In this document: piece after piece, positions 33,964 to 42,671 of the stretch
How the letters are laid out: each line of letters opens with the position of its first letter
Position numbering within the stretch: position 1 is the stretch's first letter
Assembly: GCF_000931935.2 (NCBI RefSeq)
Contig: NZ_AZAC01000003.1
Location: 124,001-188,000 of the forward strand
Length of the DNA stretch: 64,000 bases
DNA from: Dethiosulfatarculus sandiegensis
GTDB taxonomy: Bacteria > Desulfobacterota > Desulfarculia > Desulfarculales > Desulfarculaceae
Direction of reading: 5' to 3'
Program-made: the position numbers and the translations under genes
Notes under the pieces: generated by a model
Seen by the model: the letters and a program-made list of their open reading frames with translations, nothing else
Told to the model about the DNA's origin: nothing
Databases searched by the model: none

Positions 33964-34842
33964 ATGTTTGATTTGAGGACCTTGTTTTTAAATAATATGG
34001 CAGTTAACTTGGTTTTGGTGTTGGTGATGCTTTATATGAGCTTTACCAGGAAGACCTATCCCGGCTTTGGGTTGTGGACCTTGGGCATGGTATGCCTGAT
34101 GCTGGGTCTGTTATTGATAGGCCTCAGGCATTATCTCCCTGGAGTTATAACTGTTATTTTGGCAAACGGTCTTATTTTTGCGAATCAGCTTTTGATCTGG
34201 ATTGGTTTGGATCGCTTTTTAGGGATACGATCCCGTATTTGGCCTCCCCTGATTGGCTTGGTTGCCTCTTTTATGCTGCTCACCTATTTTTGGCTTACAA
34301 GTCCTTATGTTTTTCCTCGTATTATTATCGTTTCATTTGTAGTGTCCGCATATAGTTTTCGACTCTTCATAGCTGCCCGAAAGCATCTGGGTAAGGTGGT
34401 CGAGGGTGAAGAAAAACTCTTGATGACCGGTTTTTTATTGATTTTTATATTTTCTGCTATGAGATTAGCGCCTTTTTTATTTGGCGGAACAGATCAAACG
34501 GATTTCATGGCCTACCAGAACAGTCAGACCCTGGCCGTGACAGCCACGCTTCTGGGTGTGTTAACTACGGTCTTGGGTATGCTTAAGGTCAATCAACAGC
34601 GCCTGGAAAAGGAGTTGAACCAGACTAAGGATGAACTCGATACAATGCGGGAGCTCTTACCCATGTGCAGCTGGTGCAAGAGAATCAGGATAGATGATGA
34701 TACCTGGCAGAGTGTTGAGGACTTTTTGGGGGCTCAATCCCAAGCTCAGGTGAGCCATAGCATGTGTCCGGATTGCCTACATAAATACTTTCCCGAGATG
34801 GCTGACTCGGTTTTACGGGAATTGGAAAAAGAAAAGAAATAA
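33964..34842 (+). CDS. membrane sensor-like protein with C-terminal CxxC...CPxC domain
   Basis: A 292-residue protein. Residues 10-205 contain about seven hydrophobic helices of the kind placed in front of diguanylate cyclases and kinases (YPGFGLWTLGMVCLMLGLLLIGLRHYLP). A coiled coil (about 212-232) leads to a small domain with LLPMCSWCKRIRIDDDTW and, 35 residues on, SHSMCPDCLHKYFPE. This Cys4 domain is widespread at the end of PAS/GAF and receiver proteins of Deltaproteobacteria and probably binds a metal. Here no enzymatic output domain is present. Function unknown; followed by an MFS gene in the same direction. Confidence 0.7.
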   Translation: MFDLRTLFLNNMAVNLVLVLVMLYMSFTRKTYPGFGLWTLGMVCLMLGLLLIGLRHYLPGVITVILANGLIFANQLLIWIGLDRFLGIRSRIWPPLIGLVASFMLLTYFWLTSPYVFPRIIIVSFVVSAYSFRLFIAARKHLGKVVEGEEKLLMTGFLLIFIFSAMRLAPFLFGGTDQTDFMAYQNSQTLAVTATLLGVLTTVLGMLKVNQQRLEKELNQTKDELDTMRELLPMCSWCKRIRIDDDTWQSVEDFLGAQSQAQVSHSMCPDCLHKYFPEMADSVLRELEKEKK

Positions 34843-35024
34843 GAAAGCCCTTGTTTTTATTAAGATTGGGTATATTTTTTTTAAAAAACAGTAATAAAGT
34901 TTAAAACTTCCCTTTGCGGGGGATAATGCAAAGATTTTCCGGTCAGTCAGCAATGGTTGGCCGTTTCTCTTTTTAGGGTTTCCGTATTGGTAGGAAAAGT
35001 GATCCAATACTGAATACGCCTTTT

Positions 35025-36278
35025 ATGGTGCAGGTTTTTCGATTAATGCGTTTTTCATTTTTTATAGACAAAATCAACAACACCTCCTGGCAGAGAACTC
35101 TATATGTAATGTTTTTCGCCAGGATGATCGCGATGATAGGCTTCTCCAGCATATTTCCCTTTTTACCGCTTTACGTGAAATCATTGGGTTCCGCGACCTC
35201 CCTGGGGGTCGACCTTTGTGTTGGTCTGGTCTATTCAGGCCAGGCATTTTCCATGATGATCGCCTCTCCCATCTGGGGGGCTTTGTCTGATCGCTGGGGC
35301 AGAAAAATCATGGTGGAAAGAGCCATGTTCGGCGGGGTGGTGATCATGTCTCTTATGGCTTTTGTCAGCTCCGCGGAAGAGCTGGTTTTTTTACGCATGA
35401 TTCAGGGAATGATCACCGGCATAATGGGCTCGACCAATGCCCTGGTGGCTGCTTGCGTGCCTCGGGGAAGAATGGGCTATGCCATGGGCATGATGACGGT
35501 GGGCGTGGGCCTGGGGTTGGGGCTGGGGCCGGTGATAGGCGGCGTGGTGGCAGATGCCTTTGGCTATGACGCCGCCTTTTATGTTACTGCCATTTTGCTA
35601 TTGCTGGCCGGCTTCATCACCCTTTGGGGAGTGGAAGAGGAGTTTGAGCCGGTTGTAAACAAAGGTGATAAGAAAGTTTCCTTTATAGCATCCTGGCGCA
35701 GGATACTTTCCCTTCCCGGGGTTATGTTGATTTACAGCCTGCGCTTTATAAATCAGATGAGCCGGATTCTATTTATTCCCATTCTGCCTTTGTTTGCCTT
35801 GACTCTGCTTGAAGACCCGGAAGGAGTAAACAGTTTTACCGGTGTGGTGATTGGACTTTCATCTCTGGCCACCGCTTTTTTCTCGGTTTATCTGGGGCAG
35901 GTCGGTGACCGGGGCAGTCACCGTAAAATTTTGATTGTCTGCCTTGCCCTGGCTGGTGTGTTTTTCGTTAGCCATGGTTTTGCCCAAAACGCCTGGCAGC
36001 TTTTGGTGTTGCAGGTTTTCTACGGCGTAGCCTTGGGCGGTTCCGTAACCGGTATCAGCGCCCTTTTGGCTCATCTGACCAAGCATGGAGATGAGGGGGC
36101 GGTATATGGCCTGGACAGCTCGGTTAACTCCGGCGCTCGCATGCTGGGCCCGCTTTTGGGGGTTGGCATCTCGGCTGCCCTGGGGGTCAGGACCGTGTTT
36201 TTCCTGGCCGGTTCTCTTTATATAGTCGCCTGCATCCTGGCCCTGTGGAAACTGCCCAAAGAAACGGTGGAGAATTAG
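35025..36278 (+). CDS. MFS transporter, drug-efflux type
   Basis: A 417-residue major-facilitator protein with twelve predicted helices. The loop 2-3 motif GALSDRWGRKIMVE (residues about 86-99), the motif-C-like GVGLGLGLGPVIGGVVAD (about 160-177) of drug/H+ antiporters, and the second-half loop GQVGDRGSHRKIL are present. It resembles the TetA/MdtG-like exporters. A Met at residue 8 (ATG 35046) could be the real start. The substrate is unknown. Confidence 0.88.
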   Translation: MVQVFRLMRFSFFIDKINNTSWQRTLYVMFFARMIAMIGFSSIFPFLPLYVKSLGSATSLGVDLCVGLVYSGQAFSMMIASPIWGALSDRWGRKIMVERAMFGGVVIMSLMAFVSSAEELVFLRMIQGMITGIMGSTNALVAACVPRGRMGYAMGMMTVGVGLGLGLGPVIGGVVADAFGYDAAFYVTAILLLLAGFITLWGVEEEFEPVVNKGDKKVSFIASWRRILSLPGVMLIYSLRFINQMSRILFIPILPLFALTLLEDPEGVNSFTGVVIGLSSLATAFFSVYLGQVGDRGSHRKILIVCLALAGVFFVSHGFAQNAWQLLVLQVFYGVALGGSVTGISALLAHLTKHGDEGAVYGLDSSVNSGARMLGPLLGVGISAALGVRTVFFLAGSLYIVACILALWKLPKETVEN

Positions 36279-36327
36279 GTCCAAGAAAATCAGGAACAGG
36301 GGCCGATTAGCGAAAAGCTCTTAGTCC

Positions 36328-36358
36328 CCGTTCAGGGGCCCTTGGACAACCTGAACGG
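36328..36358. terminator. hairpin between convergent genes
   Basis: A perfect 9-bp stem CCGTTCAGG/CCTGAACGG (36328-36336, 36350-36358) sits between the ends of the MFS and PASTA-protein genes; no T run. Confidence 0.45.
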
Positions 36359-36364
36359 CCGACC

Positions 36365-37945
36365 CTATTGGCAGATGCAGGAACCCTGCACCAGGGCCTT
36401 GAATTTTTTCCCTGCCTGTATGCATTTTTTTTTGCAGGCGGGCTCGCGGCAGTTTTTATCCCAGCGGGCAACCCAAGCCTTAAAGGCCTTTTGCATGCAG
36501 GATCTGTAGCGAATAATACGACCCGGTTTTTTATCGGCCAGGAATTTGTTTGAACAGCTTTTTCCCTTGCCTTGGGCAAAGGAAACAATGCCTTTGGCAC
36601 AGGCTCCGTAAGAGGGGTCTATGGTAAACCAGTCTGTATTCAAAACCCATCCGCAAGGGTCGCCAGGGCAGCCGCCGCAGTCTGAGGAACAGCCCGAGTA
36701 TCCCGGGGGAGCGCAGTTTTTATCCCGGCACGCCTGCCATATTTTCTGGCAATCCTTATAGCATTTATCTTTGAGGGCCTTTACCTTGGCCCTGATTTCT
36801 TCACGGTTTACTTTTGGGGGCTTTTGCTGGTTGCCTGTCTTCCGCACCTGGTTTTTGCTTTTGGGGTTATGCACATAGTAAATGAAATCAACAGCCGCGC
36901 CCGCCTTGAGCAGTGTGCCTGCCGCAGGCTTTTGGGATTTCACCTGATCATTCAGTCTTTTGTTGCCGGTGTAAAATATTTTAAAGCGTGGTTTCAAAGA
37001 CCAACTTTGTAACTTGTAATAGGCCTTTGTTTTGTGCATGCCCCTTAAGTTCGGCATGATGGCGGGGATATCCAGCTGATAGACACTCACCGTATTTTGC
37101 GCATGAGAGGTTGCGGCCTTTTTAAATATGCTTTTGATGCTTATATAGCCCGCGATTTTATCAGCAATTATTTCAATGGGGTGTTTTGCGTATTTTTTCC
37201 AATTATAGATTTGCTTGAACTTGACCAGCGGGTGGTTGGGATCTATATCCACCTTGGACCTTATTTCCAGCTGATGCCTGCCAGGCGGCAGGGCATAAAC
37301 AATTTCTTCTTTTATTTGGGTCTTGCCCAGGGCCTTGCGTGATGCAGGGGGGCTGATCCATTTTTTTACGGGCACCTTTTTGTATTCGCCTGTAATCCAC
37401 CATTTCGAGTGCCATACCCATTGCTTCTCATACACGGTTCTTTTTACCGGAGGGTAATGATTTACGCGCATGTTGGCCAGGCCGGGAGTGCCGGTTTCGC
37501 AGGCGATTTTATAAGTAATTATGGCTTTTAAAGTAGGGAAACGGCGTTTCCAGGTGGTTGTGTCGGGCATGTGCTTATTCCAGAAATGGAACAGTTCATA
37601 AAGAGGGAAATTTTTGTAAAGTTTGTTTTTGTCTATCCAGTCAATGACATCTTCCCAACGCCGGGCCTTTATAACCGGATAGGTCCGGTCTCCTTGATCC
37701 CGACCTGCTCTCTGGTAAAGAATAAAAAATTTCTGGCAATATTTTTTATCTTTGGATCTGAAATAGATTTTGCCTGTGGGAAGCACTTTTAAAAGTTTCG
37801 GGGCACTGTCGGCCAAATACATATGCCCGGGTTTGGCTGAACCGATATACCGCCATTGACCTGCCCAGGCCTCTCCCTGGTTCAGGCATAATAAAAAAAA
37901 CAATCCAACTACAAAGCACAAATACCTGACCAGCCGATTGTTCAT
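36365..37945 (-). CDS. secreted Cys-rich protein with PASTA domain, unknown function
   Basis: A 526-residue exported protein I cannot assign. ATG 37945 gives a signal peptide (residues 1-29, cleavage after GEAWA). Residues about 30-290 are basic and rich in Trp/Tyr/Lys with no known domain. Around residues 295-365 there is a PASTA-like repeat (IPAIMPNLRGMHKTKAYYKLQSW ... VKSQKPAAGTLLKAGAAVDF). The last 130 residues hold about twenty cysteines, many as CxxxC pairs (CYKDCQKIWQACRDKNC, CKKKC), probably disulfide-linked. PASTA domains usually bind peptidoglycan, so cell-wall contact is possible. Confidence 0.65.
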   Translation of the reverse strand: MNNRLVRYLCFVVGLFFLLCLNQGEAWAGQWRYIGSAKPGHMYLADSAPKLLKVLPTGKIYFRSKDKKYCQKFFILYQRAGRDQGDRTYPVIKARRWEDVIDWIDKNKLYKNFPLYELFHFWNKHMPDTTTWKRRFPTLKAIITYKIACETGTPGLANMRVNHYPPVKRTVYEKQWVWHSKWWITGEYKKVPVKKWISPPASRKALGKTQIKEEIVYALPPGRHQLEIRSKVDIDPNHPLVKFKQIYNWKKYAKHPIEIIADKIAGYISIKSIFKKAATSHAQNTVSVYQLDIPAIMPNLRGMHKTKAYYKLQSWSLKPRFKIFYTGNKRLNDQVKSQKPAAGTLLKAGAAVDFIYYVHNPKSKNQVRKTGNQQKPPKVNREEIRAKVKALKDKCYKDCQKIWQACRDKNCAPPGYSGCSSDCGGCPGDPCGWVLNTDWFTIDPSYGACAKGIVSFAQGKGKSCSNKFLADKKPGRIIRYRSCMQKAFKAWVARWDKNCREPACKKKCIQAGKKFKALVQGSCICQ

Positions 37946-38205
37946 GGCACTGATCCCTGTTTTTGTTTTGGCGCCAAGGGGTTGATTTTTGTTGCGGCAG
38001 ATGCTGCTTTGGGGCAAGTGCTTGGTCAGCGGTAAGCGGGCAGGGCCGGGGCAATAGAGGTGTTTTTCAATATAATTTGATGATAACACAAAAGAGTTAT
38101 GTAGATTCAATGCCCTGAATTTTAATTGCAGATAGCTTATTGCTTTGATGGATCTCCAGCATTTTGGAAGCCGGTCTTTGGAAATGCCTTTCTCGGTCAG
38201 CCGCC

Positions 38206-39330
38206 TTAGTCTGTTTTCGTGCTTTCATAATGCTGATCAGCGAATTGTTCTTTTATTCTATTAAATTCATCCCTAAGCTCTAAAAAGGCTTCCACCACTA
38301 GAGGATCAAAGTGCTCGCCTTTACCCTCGGCAATTATCTCCACAGCCTTGTCATGTGGAAGTGCCGGTTTATAGACCCTTTTGGAAATCAGGGCGTCATA
38401 AACATCTGCCACAGCCATTAATCTTCCGGAAAGGGGAATCTTTTCTTCCGACAAACCTTGAGGGTAGCCTCGCCCGTTCCACTTTTCGTGATGAGTAAGG
38501 GCAATATCCCGGGCGTGTCGCAGAAAAGAGGGCTTTTCCTTCATGTGAAAGGCCTCTTCGGCCTTGAGCAGGGCATCATAACCCAGCCGGGCGTGAGTTT
38601 TCATGATATCGAATTCCTGGTCTGTCAGTTTCCCCGGCTTCAGTAAAATTGCATCCGGCACCCCCACCTTGCCTATGTCGTGCAGAGGGGCGGATTTAAA
38701 TAATAGATCGATCGTGGTCTTGTCCAGTTGGTCTTTATATGCTTCATTTTGGGCTAGATGCTCACTCAAAACTTTGACATAGCGCTGGGTGCGCAGGATA
38801 TGACCGCCGGTTTCATTGTCCCTGGTCTCAGCCAGGGTGGCCAGGCTGTGAATCGTCACATCTTGAGTCTGGGCCAGCTCCATGGTGCGTTCCAGAACCT
38901 TTTGCTCCAGTATCTGGTTCTGCTGTTCCAGCTCCTGGCTGGCCAGAACCAGTGACAGGTGGGTTTTGACCCTGGCCTGCACCTCCAGCACCTCAAAGGG
39001 CTTGGTTATGTAGTCCACTGCGCCCAACTGAAAACCCTTGGTTTTATTCTCTATTTCTGTAAGGGCAGTTAGGAAGATTATGGGGATTTTTTTGAACTGT
39101 GGGTTTTCTTTTAAAGTGGTGCAAACCTCGTAACCGTCCATACCGGGCATCATAATATCAAGCAGGACAATATCAGGTGGCTCTTCGGCCACCGCTTCCA
39201 GGGCTGTTTCTCCGTCCATGACAACTGAAAGGTCATACAAATCACCCAGGGCGTCCACCAGGATGTCCAGGTTGGCCTCGGTGTCATCCACCACCAGGAC
39301 TTTACATTCGCTTAGCTCCTTGATAGTCAT
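38206..39330 (-). CDS. response regulator with HD-GYP phosphodiesterase output
   Basis: A 374-residue protein. Receiver domain at residues 8-125 with the phospho-acceptor Asp in DIVLLDIMMPGMDG; a coiled coil; and an HD-GYP domain (about 155-360) with HDIGKVGVPDAILLKPGKLT and HHEKWNGRGYPQGL, the catalytic HD and GYP signatures. It should hydrolyse cyclic di-GMP when phosphorylated. The gene starts 4 nt after the hybrid kinase stop and is the output end of the four-gene signalling operon. Confidence 0.93.
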   Translation of the reverse strand: MTIKELSECKVLVVDDTEANLDILVDALGDLYDLSVVMDGETALEAVAEEPPDIVLLDIMMPGMDGYEVCTTLKENPQFKKIPIIFLTALTEIENKTKGFQLGAVDYITKPFEVLEVQARVKTHLSLVLASQELEQQNQILEQKVLERTMELAQTQDVTIHSLATLAETRDNETGGHILRTQRYVKVLSEHLAQNEAYKDQLDKTTIDLLFKSAPLHDIGKVGVPDAILLKPGKLTDQEFDIMKTHARLGYDALLKAEEAFHMKEKPSFLRHARDIALTHHEKWNGRGYPQGLSEEKIPLSGRLMAVADVYDALISKRVYKPALPHDKAVEIIAEGKGEHFDPLVVEAFLELRDEFNRIKEQFADQHYESTKTD

Positions 39331-39334
39331 GGTG

Positions 39335-42079
39335 TCATCCTTTTAACTTTTCTATTAGAATTTCAGCCGCGAGAGCGGCATCCTTGAATTTATATTTTTT
39401 GATAAGTTTGCCGAGCTGTATAAAATCCTCCCTTGGTTCAAATGGCCAGTTTAGGCCTTCGGCTTTTTCAAGGGCTTCTTTGGCCGGCTTGGGCTTTTTG
39501 GCTTTAAGATGGGGCAGGATGGTGTTTACGGCCTCTGCCAACTCCTGGGGCGTTGCCTCTGTTCCTGAATCATCGGCCCGGGGCTCTTCAGAAGAAGCGG
39601 GCTGAATCTGTTTCAGGGCGGAAATCAACTGGCTTAAAGAGAAGGAAAAAGCCTCCAGCAGTCCGGGCAGGTTTTCTTTATCTTCCTGCTTCATACAGGT
39701 TTCCAGGTCGGCGGCCTTTTGGGCCAGGTCCATGGCTCCCACATTACCGGCCACCCCCTTGACGCTATGGGCCATGCGTTCGGCTTCCGCCTTTTCTCCT
39801 TTTTCCCAGGCCCGGTTGATATCATCTGCCATGCCCTCATATTCGCTTCCGAGCTTGATCAGCAGGTTCCAGTAAAGTTTTTTATTACCTCCCAGCCGGG
39901 TCAACCCTGCCTTGATGTCCAGGCCTGGTATATGAGAGGGCAACTCAATTTCCGTTTCAAGTTTTGCGCTTTTGGGGGAAGATGAAGGGGAAGGGGAGAG
40001 GGGTGCCTGTTTCGCGGGTTTGATCCATTTTCTCAAAGAGCTGAATAGCTGATCCGGGTCTATGGGCTTGGCTACATGGTCGTTCATCCCAGCTAAAATG
40101 GCGGTTTCCTTGTCACCGGCCATGGCATTGGCGGTCATGGCAATAATAGGCAGGTTTTGAAAACGCCTAATTTTACGCAATGCCTTGGTCGCGGTATAAC
40201 CATCCATGACAGGCATCTGAACATCCATTAGAACCGCTTCGAATTCTTGTTTTTCCAGCTTCTTTAGGGCCACTTTTCCGTTTTCGGCCAATTCTACGGA
40301 GAGACCGGCATTCTCGAGTATCTCCTGGGCCACCTGTTGGTTGATCTCATTGTCTTCAACCAAAAGCACCCTGGCCCCGGTGAGTTCGGTGTAGGCCCCT
40401 CCCTTTTCTTTTTCAAAGGTTGTTGTTTTTTCTATAATCTGGGACTGCTTTCCGAAAACGGTCATTATGGTGTCAAGGAGCAGGGAAGGACCAACCGGTT
40501 TTAAAAGAAAACCGCTGATGCCTATTTTTTCCGCATGCTTGATTACCTCTTCCCTGCCATAGGCGGTTACCATTATTATGGCCGGGATTTTGGGCAGATT
40601 CTTGTCTTCCAGAATTATTCTGGAGGCCTTGAGGCCGTCCATCTCAGGCATATGCCAGTCCATCAGGATCAGTTCAAAGGGCTTTTGGGAGGCAGCCTTT
40701 TGCACCATTTCAACCGCCTGTCTACCATCTGAAGCGGTCGATGGATTAAACGACATTGATTTAAGCATGGTTGTGAGAATCTGCAGACTGGTTGCATTAT
40801 CATCCACCACCAGAATTTCAAGTCCTCGCAGATCCGGGTCTGGGGTAAGTCTTTCAGGCTTTTTCATCTTATCCAGGCCGAATATGGCGGTGAATATGAA
40901 CTCACTGCCTTTTCCAAGAGCGCTCTCCACCCATATCTCGCCATTCATCATCTCCACCAGGCGCTTGCTGATAGTCAGGCCCAGGCCTGTGCCGCCGTAT
41001 TTTCTAGTGGTGGAGGTGTCTGCCTGGGAAAATGCCTGAAACAGTCTATCTATCTGCTGCTGAGTCATGCCTATGCCGGTGTCGCGAACACTAAATCGGG
41101 CCTTTACCTGGTTGTCCTTTTGCTCCAGTAAACGGGCCGAAAGAACTATCTCCCCTTTGTCGGTGAATTTAACCGCATTGTTGGCCAGGTTGACCATGAT
41201 CTGCCCCAGGCGCAGGGGGTCTCCTTTCAGGGAGCGGGGTAACTCAGGGTCAATATCAAAGAGTAGCTCAATACCTTTTTCCTGGGCTTTTAAGGTGACC
41301 AGGTTGGAGAGGTTGGCCAGAACCTGGTCCAGGGAAAATGAAATAGTCTCCATATCCAGCTTGCCCGCTTCTATTTTAGAAAAATCCAGTATATCGTTTA
41401 TAATCCCCAAAAGGGCCTGGGCGCTTTGCTGGAGCTTTTCCAGATAGTCACGTTGCTTTTCGGTAAGGTCTGTCCTCAGGGCCAGATGGCTCAGGCCTAG
41501 AATGGCGTTCATGGGGGTTCTTATCTCATGGCTCATGTTGGCCAGAAAGTCACTTTTGGCCTGGGTGGCTTTCTCGGCCTTGGCCTTTTCCTCGTCTAAG
41601 TCTTCCATCATGTTCAGCATGGCCCTCCTGGCCCGGGCCAGTTCGTTGATCTGCTGTTGCATGGACTCCGCAGCCTCGTTTCTCTCCCTAAAAGATGTCT
41701 TCAGCTGATGGGTCATGCTGTTGAAGGCCTCGGCGAATTCGCCCATGAAAGATACTTTGTGGCTGAAATTGCCTCCTTCCACCTGTTGGGTAATCCAGGT
41801 GAGATTGCGCAAGGAAGCCTGTAAGTTTTTGGCTGCGGCTGCAAGGCTTAAATTGCTCTGGGGAGGCGCTGAAAATACCTTGCCCAAAGATAATTTGCGA
41901 ACCAATTCCGCAGATGCGAGGTATTGATCCAAGAAGCTGTTTATATAGCCCACCGCCTGCTTGATTTCATTCTCAGGATAATCAGAAGGCAGTGATATGG
42001 GCTTCGGCGTCTCGCCATGTAGCAGACGATAGAAAAGCTCTGAAATTTTATCTATGTCCTGGGCCTTAAAATCCGCCAT
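39335..42079 (-). CDS. soluble hybrid histidine kinase with two receivers and Hpt
   Basis: A 914-residue cytoplasmic kinase without transmembrane helix. Order: N-terminal helical region with a HAMP-like linker (about 85-130), coiled coil, HisKA with phospho-His in [15 protein letters not shown] (about 190), HATPase (about 300-420, [13 protein letters not shown] and [14 protein letters not shown]), receiver 1 ([14 protein letters not shown]), receiver 2 ([14 protein letters not shown]) and an Hpt domain ([16 protein letters not shown]). It has no sensor domain of its own; the sensor is probably the product of the first gene of the operon. Confidence 0.92.
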   Translation of the reverse strand: MADFKAQDIDKISELFYRLLHGETPKPISLPSDYPENEIKQAVGYINSFLDQYLASAELVRKLSLGKVFSAPPQSNLSLAAAAKNLQASLRNLTWITQQVEGGNFSHKVSFMGEFAEAFNSMTHQLKTSFRERNEAAESMQQQINELARARRAMLNMMEDLDEEKAKAEKATQAKSDFLANMSHEIRTPMNAILGLSHLALRTDLTEKQRDYLEKLQQSAQALLGIINDILDFSKIEAGKLDMETISFSLDQVLANLSNLVTLKAQEKGIELLFDIDPELPRSLKGDPLRLGQIMVNLANNAVKFTDKGEIVLSARLLEQKDNQVKARFSVRDTGIGMTQQQIDRLFQAFSQADTSTTRKYGGTGLGLTISKRLVEMMNGEIWVESALGKGSEFIFTAIFGLDKMKKPERLTPDPDLRGLEILVVDDNATSLQILTTMLKSMSFNPSTASDGRQAVEMVQKAASQKPFELILMDWHMPEMDGLKASRIILEDKNLPKIPAIIMVTAYGREEVIKHAEKIGISGFLLKPVGPSLLLDTIMTVFGKQSQIIEKTTTFEKEKGGAYTELTGARVLLVEDNEINQQVAQEILENAGLSVELAENGKVALKKLEKQEFEAVLMDVQMPVMDGYTATKALRKIRRFQNLPIIAMTANAMAGDKETAILAGMNDHVAKPIDPDQLFSSLRKWIKPAKQAPLSPSPSSSPKSAKLETEIELPSHIPGLDIKAGLTRLGGNKKLYWNLLIKLGSEYEGMADDINRAWEKGEKAEAERMAHSVKGVAGNVGAMDLAQKAADLETCMKQEDKENLPGLLEAFSFSLSQLISALKQIQPASSEEPRADDSGTEATPQELAEAVNTILPHLKAKKPKPAKEALEKAEGLNWPFEPREDFIQLGKLIKKYKFKDAALAAEILIEKLKG

Positions 42080-42129
42080 GCACTATTGCCTCGGCTCAAA
42101 GAGGATTGAATTGAAAAAGGCGCTTATTT

Positions 42130-42657
42130 TTATAGTGCCGGTTTTACTTCAAAGCGGCAAACCCTGTCTCCGTTGCACCAACAGTCCGTTTCCCTGGCTA
42201 TGAAACTGATTCCCGTGTGCTGACTGACCAGGCCGCTTAGAAAACCTTCGTCATAAGTGCAGATGGTTTCGCCACAGGGCGGCAAACCCGAACAGTCCAG
42301 GTCCTCGGCCACGGTAAGGGTGATCATCTGTTTTTGGGGGTCATAGTGTTCGATGCGGACGATTCCGATATTGAGTTTTTCCATAATTTCTTGAACTTCC
42401 CGCAAGAAGTCACTCAAATCGTTGCCCTTGGTAACGAACTTCAGGCAGAATTCCTTACCCGCGAGCTCCCCCGCTTCATAGATTATTTTTTCAGCCGCCT
42501 CCACCCCCAGGTTCTTGATCATTATATCCCGCATAGTGAACTGCATCAGGCGATATACAGCCACCTCCATGTTATTGCCCAGATTGGGCCTGCCCTTTTC
42601 AATATCACCGATCATGGACCAATTAAACTGGGCGCTATTTCGTTCTTCCTTAAACAT
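42130..42657 (-). CDS. V4R (4-vinyl reductase) domain protein
   Basis: A 175-residue soluble protein made of one V4R domain. The C-terminal half shows the typical cysteine pattern DCSGLPPCGETICTYDEGFLSGL ... ETDCWCNGDRVCRFEV, thought to bind a metal or small hydrocarbon. It lies between the multi-domain sensor (14 nt upstream gap) and the hybrid kinase in one operon, so it is most likely a stand-alone sensory input module. Confidence 0.85.
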   Translation of the reverse strand: MFKEERNSAQFNWSMIGDIEKGRPNLGNNMEVAVYRLMQFTMRDIMIKNLGVEAAEKIIYEAGELAGKEFCLKFVTKGNDLSDFLREVQEIMEKLNIGIVRIEHYDPQKQMITLTVAEDLDCSGLPPCGETICTYDEGFLSGLVSQHTGISFIARETDCWCNGDRVCRFEVKPAL

Positions 42658-42671
42658 TTTTTATCCTCTGT

